From positions 14,507,960 to 14,571,959 of the forward strand of contig OX637333.1 of assembly GCA_951799405.1 (NCBI GenBank): 64,000 bases of DNA, written 5' to 3'. The position numbers were made by a program, and so were the translations under genes. How positions within the stretch are numbered: the stretch's first letter is position 1; each line of letters starts with the position of its first letter. Below, in pieces: positions 61,007 through 64,000 of the stretch. Below the pieces are notes generated by a model. It ran no database searches. It was not told the origin of the DNA and worked only from the letters and a program-made list of their open reading frames with translations. This stretch comes from Agapetus fuscipes. Lineage: Eukaryota; Arthropoda; Insecta; Trichoptera; Glossosomatidae.

Positions 61007-62782
61007 TCTTATATATAAAATTCTTGGGGGTATTTGCGTCTGTTTTTTTCGAATTTGCAAAAATGTTTTTCTTACAAGTGTTTCTCTTGACAAACTGAAC
61101 TAATGCTCGATTCCAGAATTTTTGGTGTTTGTTTGTTTGTTTGTTTGTATATTTGTACCATTATAGGCGCCCAGACCGTTCGCAGCACGATGCTGAAATT
61201 TTGCACACCCCCATAAAGTGTTACTGGCTAAACAACTGTCAGGGTCCGGATGACGTCACGTGCATATTTTGCATACCTGCGGTACAGACTGAAAATTGAA
61301 ATCTTGCCGCTGGCGGCCATTTTAAATTTACAGGCTTGATATTCGAAACAGTCATGTCTCATAGTAATTATAACAACTTTTAGAAGAAACTTTTTCGCAA
61401 AAAGTAAATTCTTTAAACAAAATTTGTAAATACCTAAATTGAAAAAAAAACAAAATAATAACTTTCAGGTGGCACAACGGGCGCATGCATAAAGTTGGAA
61501 CATTGAAATTAAGCATTCCCCCTGAACATCAACAGACTTGAATATTTTCAAAAGTTCAACAAAATCCATGAAGGGTTAAGAGTAGCTGCCATACATTGTT
61601 TTTGGTTTTTTCAATATTTAACATTCTTCTGCCGTTTGTTTTAATATTCTGGAAGTTCATTCTCAATGATTGAGTTTGTTTAGCTGATGCTAACATTTTT
61701 TGAAAGAAAACTTTTTTCAATGACAAATTTTTTCGAACAAAATTTTGAAAAACCTGATTTTCACAAAAAAGTCAACTTTATAAGTAAAAAAATCAACTAT
61801 TTTAATGCTTCACTTACAATTATAATTTAACAAAATGTAATGATATGTAATAGAGCAATCACGCCAAGTATATATTTTGCATACCCGCCATACAAACTAA
61901 AAAAATATATTGCTCTGCAGGCGGCCATTTTGAATTTATAGACCTCGTACTCGAATTTAAAATGCATTTTAGTAAACCTCATAAATGTTGAAAGAATCTT
62001 TTTTTCTACGGCAAATTTCTTTGAACAAATATTTAAAAAGTAAAATTTCATACAAAGTGTCTTATATATAAAAATATTAAAAAAAAAAATATCTTTTTTT
62101 ATTTTATTTTCAAGTCTTTTTTTTAAGAGTTCTGTCGATGGGTTGAACGTTTTCCTTTACTAAGATTTTTTGTAGATTGTGAGTTTAGGCATTTTGAGGT
62201 ATCTTCAGGTACCAAGCAGTATCAGACACTAAAATATTGTGAAAAGTATCACAAGCAGTTTTAAGATATGAAAAGATAATTTAGAGCAGGACGAGCAGTT
62301 TGAAGGCATTTCATGACAATAAGAGCAGCTGGAACAATCTAAAAACAAAAGCACCAGTACCAACAAAACAATGCCGTATAGCAAACGCAGTCATGTTTCA
62401 TGCCACTATAAGACAATTGCTAGCAACACAGGTACCCTTAAGATACTATTACCAGCAAAACGAAAAAAGGGCAGAAAAAGACAAGTTGTACACTTAAATG
62501 ATAATCAACGGGAAGAGCATCATTATAAACCATCACCAGAAAATTAAAGAGCAGAAATAAAAAGCAGGATAAAGACTTCAGCACCTGCACAACAATAGGA
62601 AGTAGCACGATCAGGCCTGGGATTCTACCATAAAATTGTCCACTTTTTGTTGTTGTTGTTGGTCAGTTCTCATGTATCTTTTAAAAATCAAAGCAAGGGT
62701 AAAGTGTGCTGGTGAAGCCGGACTTTAAACTGCCCGTAGGGCCTAGCAGCCAACCGTGCGAGAGCGCGGTTTGGTCTGCTAG
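61007..62782 (+). mobile_element. Helitron H5 (type 1, 1776 bp), last of tandem array
   Basis: TC at 61007 follows CTAG of H4 directly; it ends TCTGCTAG at 62782, followed by T (62783). Same length as H1. The frame near 62300 has an extra base relative to 52071. Confidence 0.78.
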
Positions 62783-63369
62783 TAAGTAATAAATATCTAT
62801 GAAGTGATATATATTGATGACATTGTGCGAATACATCAAATATCATATCCAAAGCTTTTACACACATTTAATCAACAATTCTGCGCTCATATAAGCGCAA
62901 TCAATAATGCCGCTTGGCCTTTTTAACATCATGTTATTGATTATAGAAAAATAAACAATTTAGACATTTTTAAAATAAGTATATCTTCGAAAATAAATAT
63001 TTTAATACACATGCTAACAAGATCACAATTGTAATTAAATTTTATTTTGAAAATACTGATGATTGTAATTTAATAAATAGATAGTTGGTAGCCGATTTCT
63101 AACTCTCCGTCATGTAATCAATGCATGATTAATATTCTTTTAGAAATTGATTTTTATAATAGAACCAAAGAGAATGAAAAACAATCAAGAACTTTTCAAG
63201 AAATGAGACAAATGTATGGAAATGATCAGAAAATGTATCTCTGTCTCCAAATGGTTGAATAATTAAGAGCAATAATCAAAAATTGGGAAAATCGAGGTTT
63301 TGTAATAAAACGCAAGAACTATGCGAGAAGAATAGGTAGAATGCGACAGTCATTTAATTTGGACGAATA
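62783..63369. other. intron 10 sequence without recognised feature
   Basis: AT-rich, no frame above 65 codons that resembles a gene; no DCAF1 block found. Confidence 0.4.
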
Positions 63370-63372
63370 TGA

Positions 63373-63695
63373 CGCCGGTCGATAGCTCAGGTGGTAGAGT
63401 GCTTGCATTCCATGCCGAAAGCTCGGGTTCGAATCCCACCGAGGGTGTCAGAAATGATTTCCCGTTTCGGTGTTTATTTCAAACCCCAAAATAAAATACC
63501 GGCAAGGTTTACTCAGCCTTTACAAGAAATAAGTACCAGCACTCTCGAGAGCTGGGAAACCTCCACTTCAACTGAAGTGGTTGGCGTAAGGCCGGCCCCC
63601 TTACCTGTAAAAATAAATAGGTTCAACTCGCCACATGCGACCCCTTCGGGGATAACGCGGCAAGAAGTTACACTATATGTGTAGCTTAGTTGTTT
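63373..63695 (+). repeat. family B tRNA-SINE, full length
   Basis: Head GGTCGATAGCTCAGGTGGTA with B box GGGTTCGAATCCCACC (63423-63440), body and end as in the copy at 38047-38405 (CTTCGGGGATAACGCGGC). Followed by T-runs. Confidence 0.85.
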
Positions 63696-64000
63696 TTGTT
63701 TTTTTGACCGAGATAAAACATCGGACGCCTTTTTCATCCCATGCAAGTTTTTTTTTTTTTTTTTTATTGTTTAAACAAGAATACAACAGCATTGAATATA
63801 ATTTTGTATACATATATAAGATATTTTTTACAATTCATGTCGCCTATTACTGTATTCTACAAATTAATATTTTAAATTACAAATCATGCCAGGTAAATAA
63901 ATAAAAAGTAAAGAAAAACAAAAAGAAGCAGCATCCAAAACCAAAAAAAAAAGAAATACACAAATCAAAACAGAATAAAAATAAAATAAAAAAATAAATC
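63696..64000. other. A/T-run rich sequence to window end
   Basis: Long T-run at 63750-63765 and A-rich end; nothing coded. Confidence 0.4.

Overview
The window is AT-rich nuclear DNA of an animal, almost certainly an insect. One spliced host gene is cut into short, GC-richer exons that lie in long introns packed with mobile elements. Lepidoptera is my best guess, from the many CTAG-ending Helitrons, the tRNA-derived SINEs and the Penelope-like elements. That guess is an inference and no single feature proves it.

Host gene. Ten + strand exons between 4122 and 46479 join with consistent splice phases into a 517-codon N-terminal part of DCAF1/VprBP (Drosophila mahjong), the substrate receptor of the CUL4-DDB1 ubiquitin ligase. 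The LisH and WD40 parts are not visible, so intron 10 runs past the right edge (more than 17.5 kb). Intron 9 seems to use a GC donor. A doubtful exon of an upstream gene lies at 3149-3288.

Layout. 1-2432: pol of a LINE with reverse transcriptase and RNase H. 4122-7050: DCAF1 exons 1-4, with a 93-bp minisatellite, a ribozyme-like foldback element and a LINE relic in the introns. 7051-16942 (intron 4): LINE fragment split by an inverted pair of LTRs, a MITE, a Jockey-like LINE, a Helitron-like unit holding LINE-tail repeats, a 323-bp palindrome with hammerhead-like cores, and an L2-like LINE. 17248-34730 (intron 5): RTE-like LINE, relic of an unnamed TE-associated gene family, and a 10-kb foldback element with 1.8-kb arms, itself split by a complete P/THAP9-like transposon (21925-28075). 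34731-46479: exons 6-10 separated by a second copy of the Helitron-like unit, LINE-tail arrays, SINEs, a GIY-YIG Penelope fragment and a non-autonomous hAT. 47619-62782: four Helitrons joined head to tail without spacers, loaded with further insertions, including a fused 5S-tRNA repeat.

How it fits together. Target-site duplications give a relative order for many insertions: P-like into foldback element, ribozyme foldback into P-like, solo LTR into LINE-tail, Helitron into LINE-tail into Helitron, Penelope and hAT into the same L2 tail. I consider the self-cleaving ribozyme-like cores linked to Penelope-type insertions and the seamless Helitron array the most interesting systems here. All calls come from reading the sequence; no database search or folding program was run.
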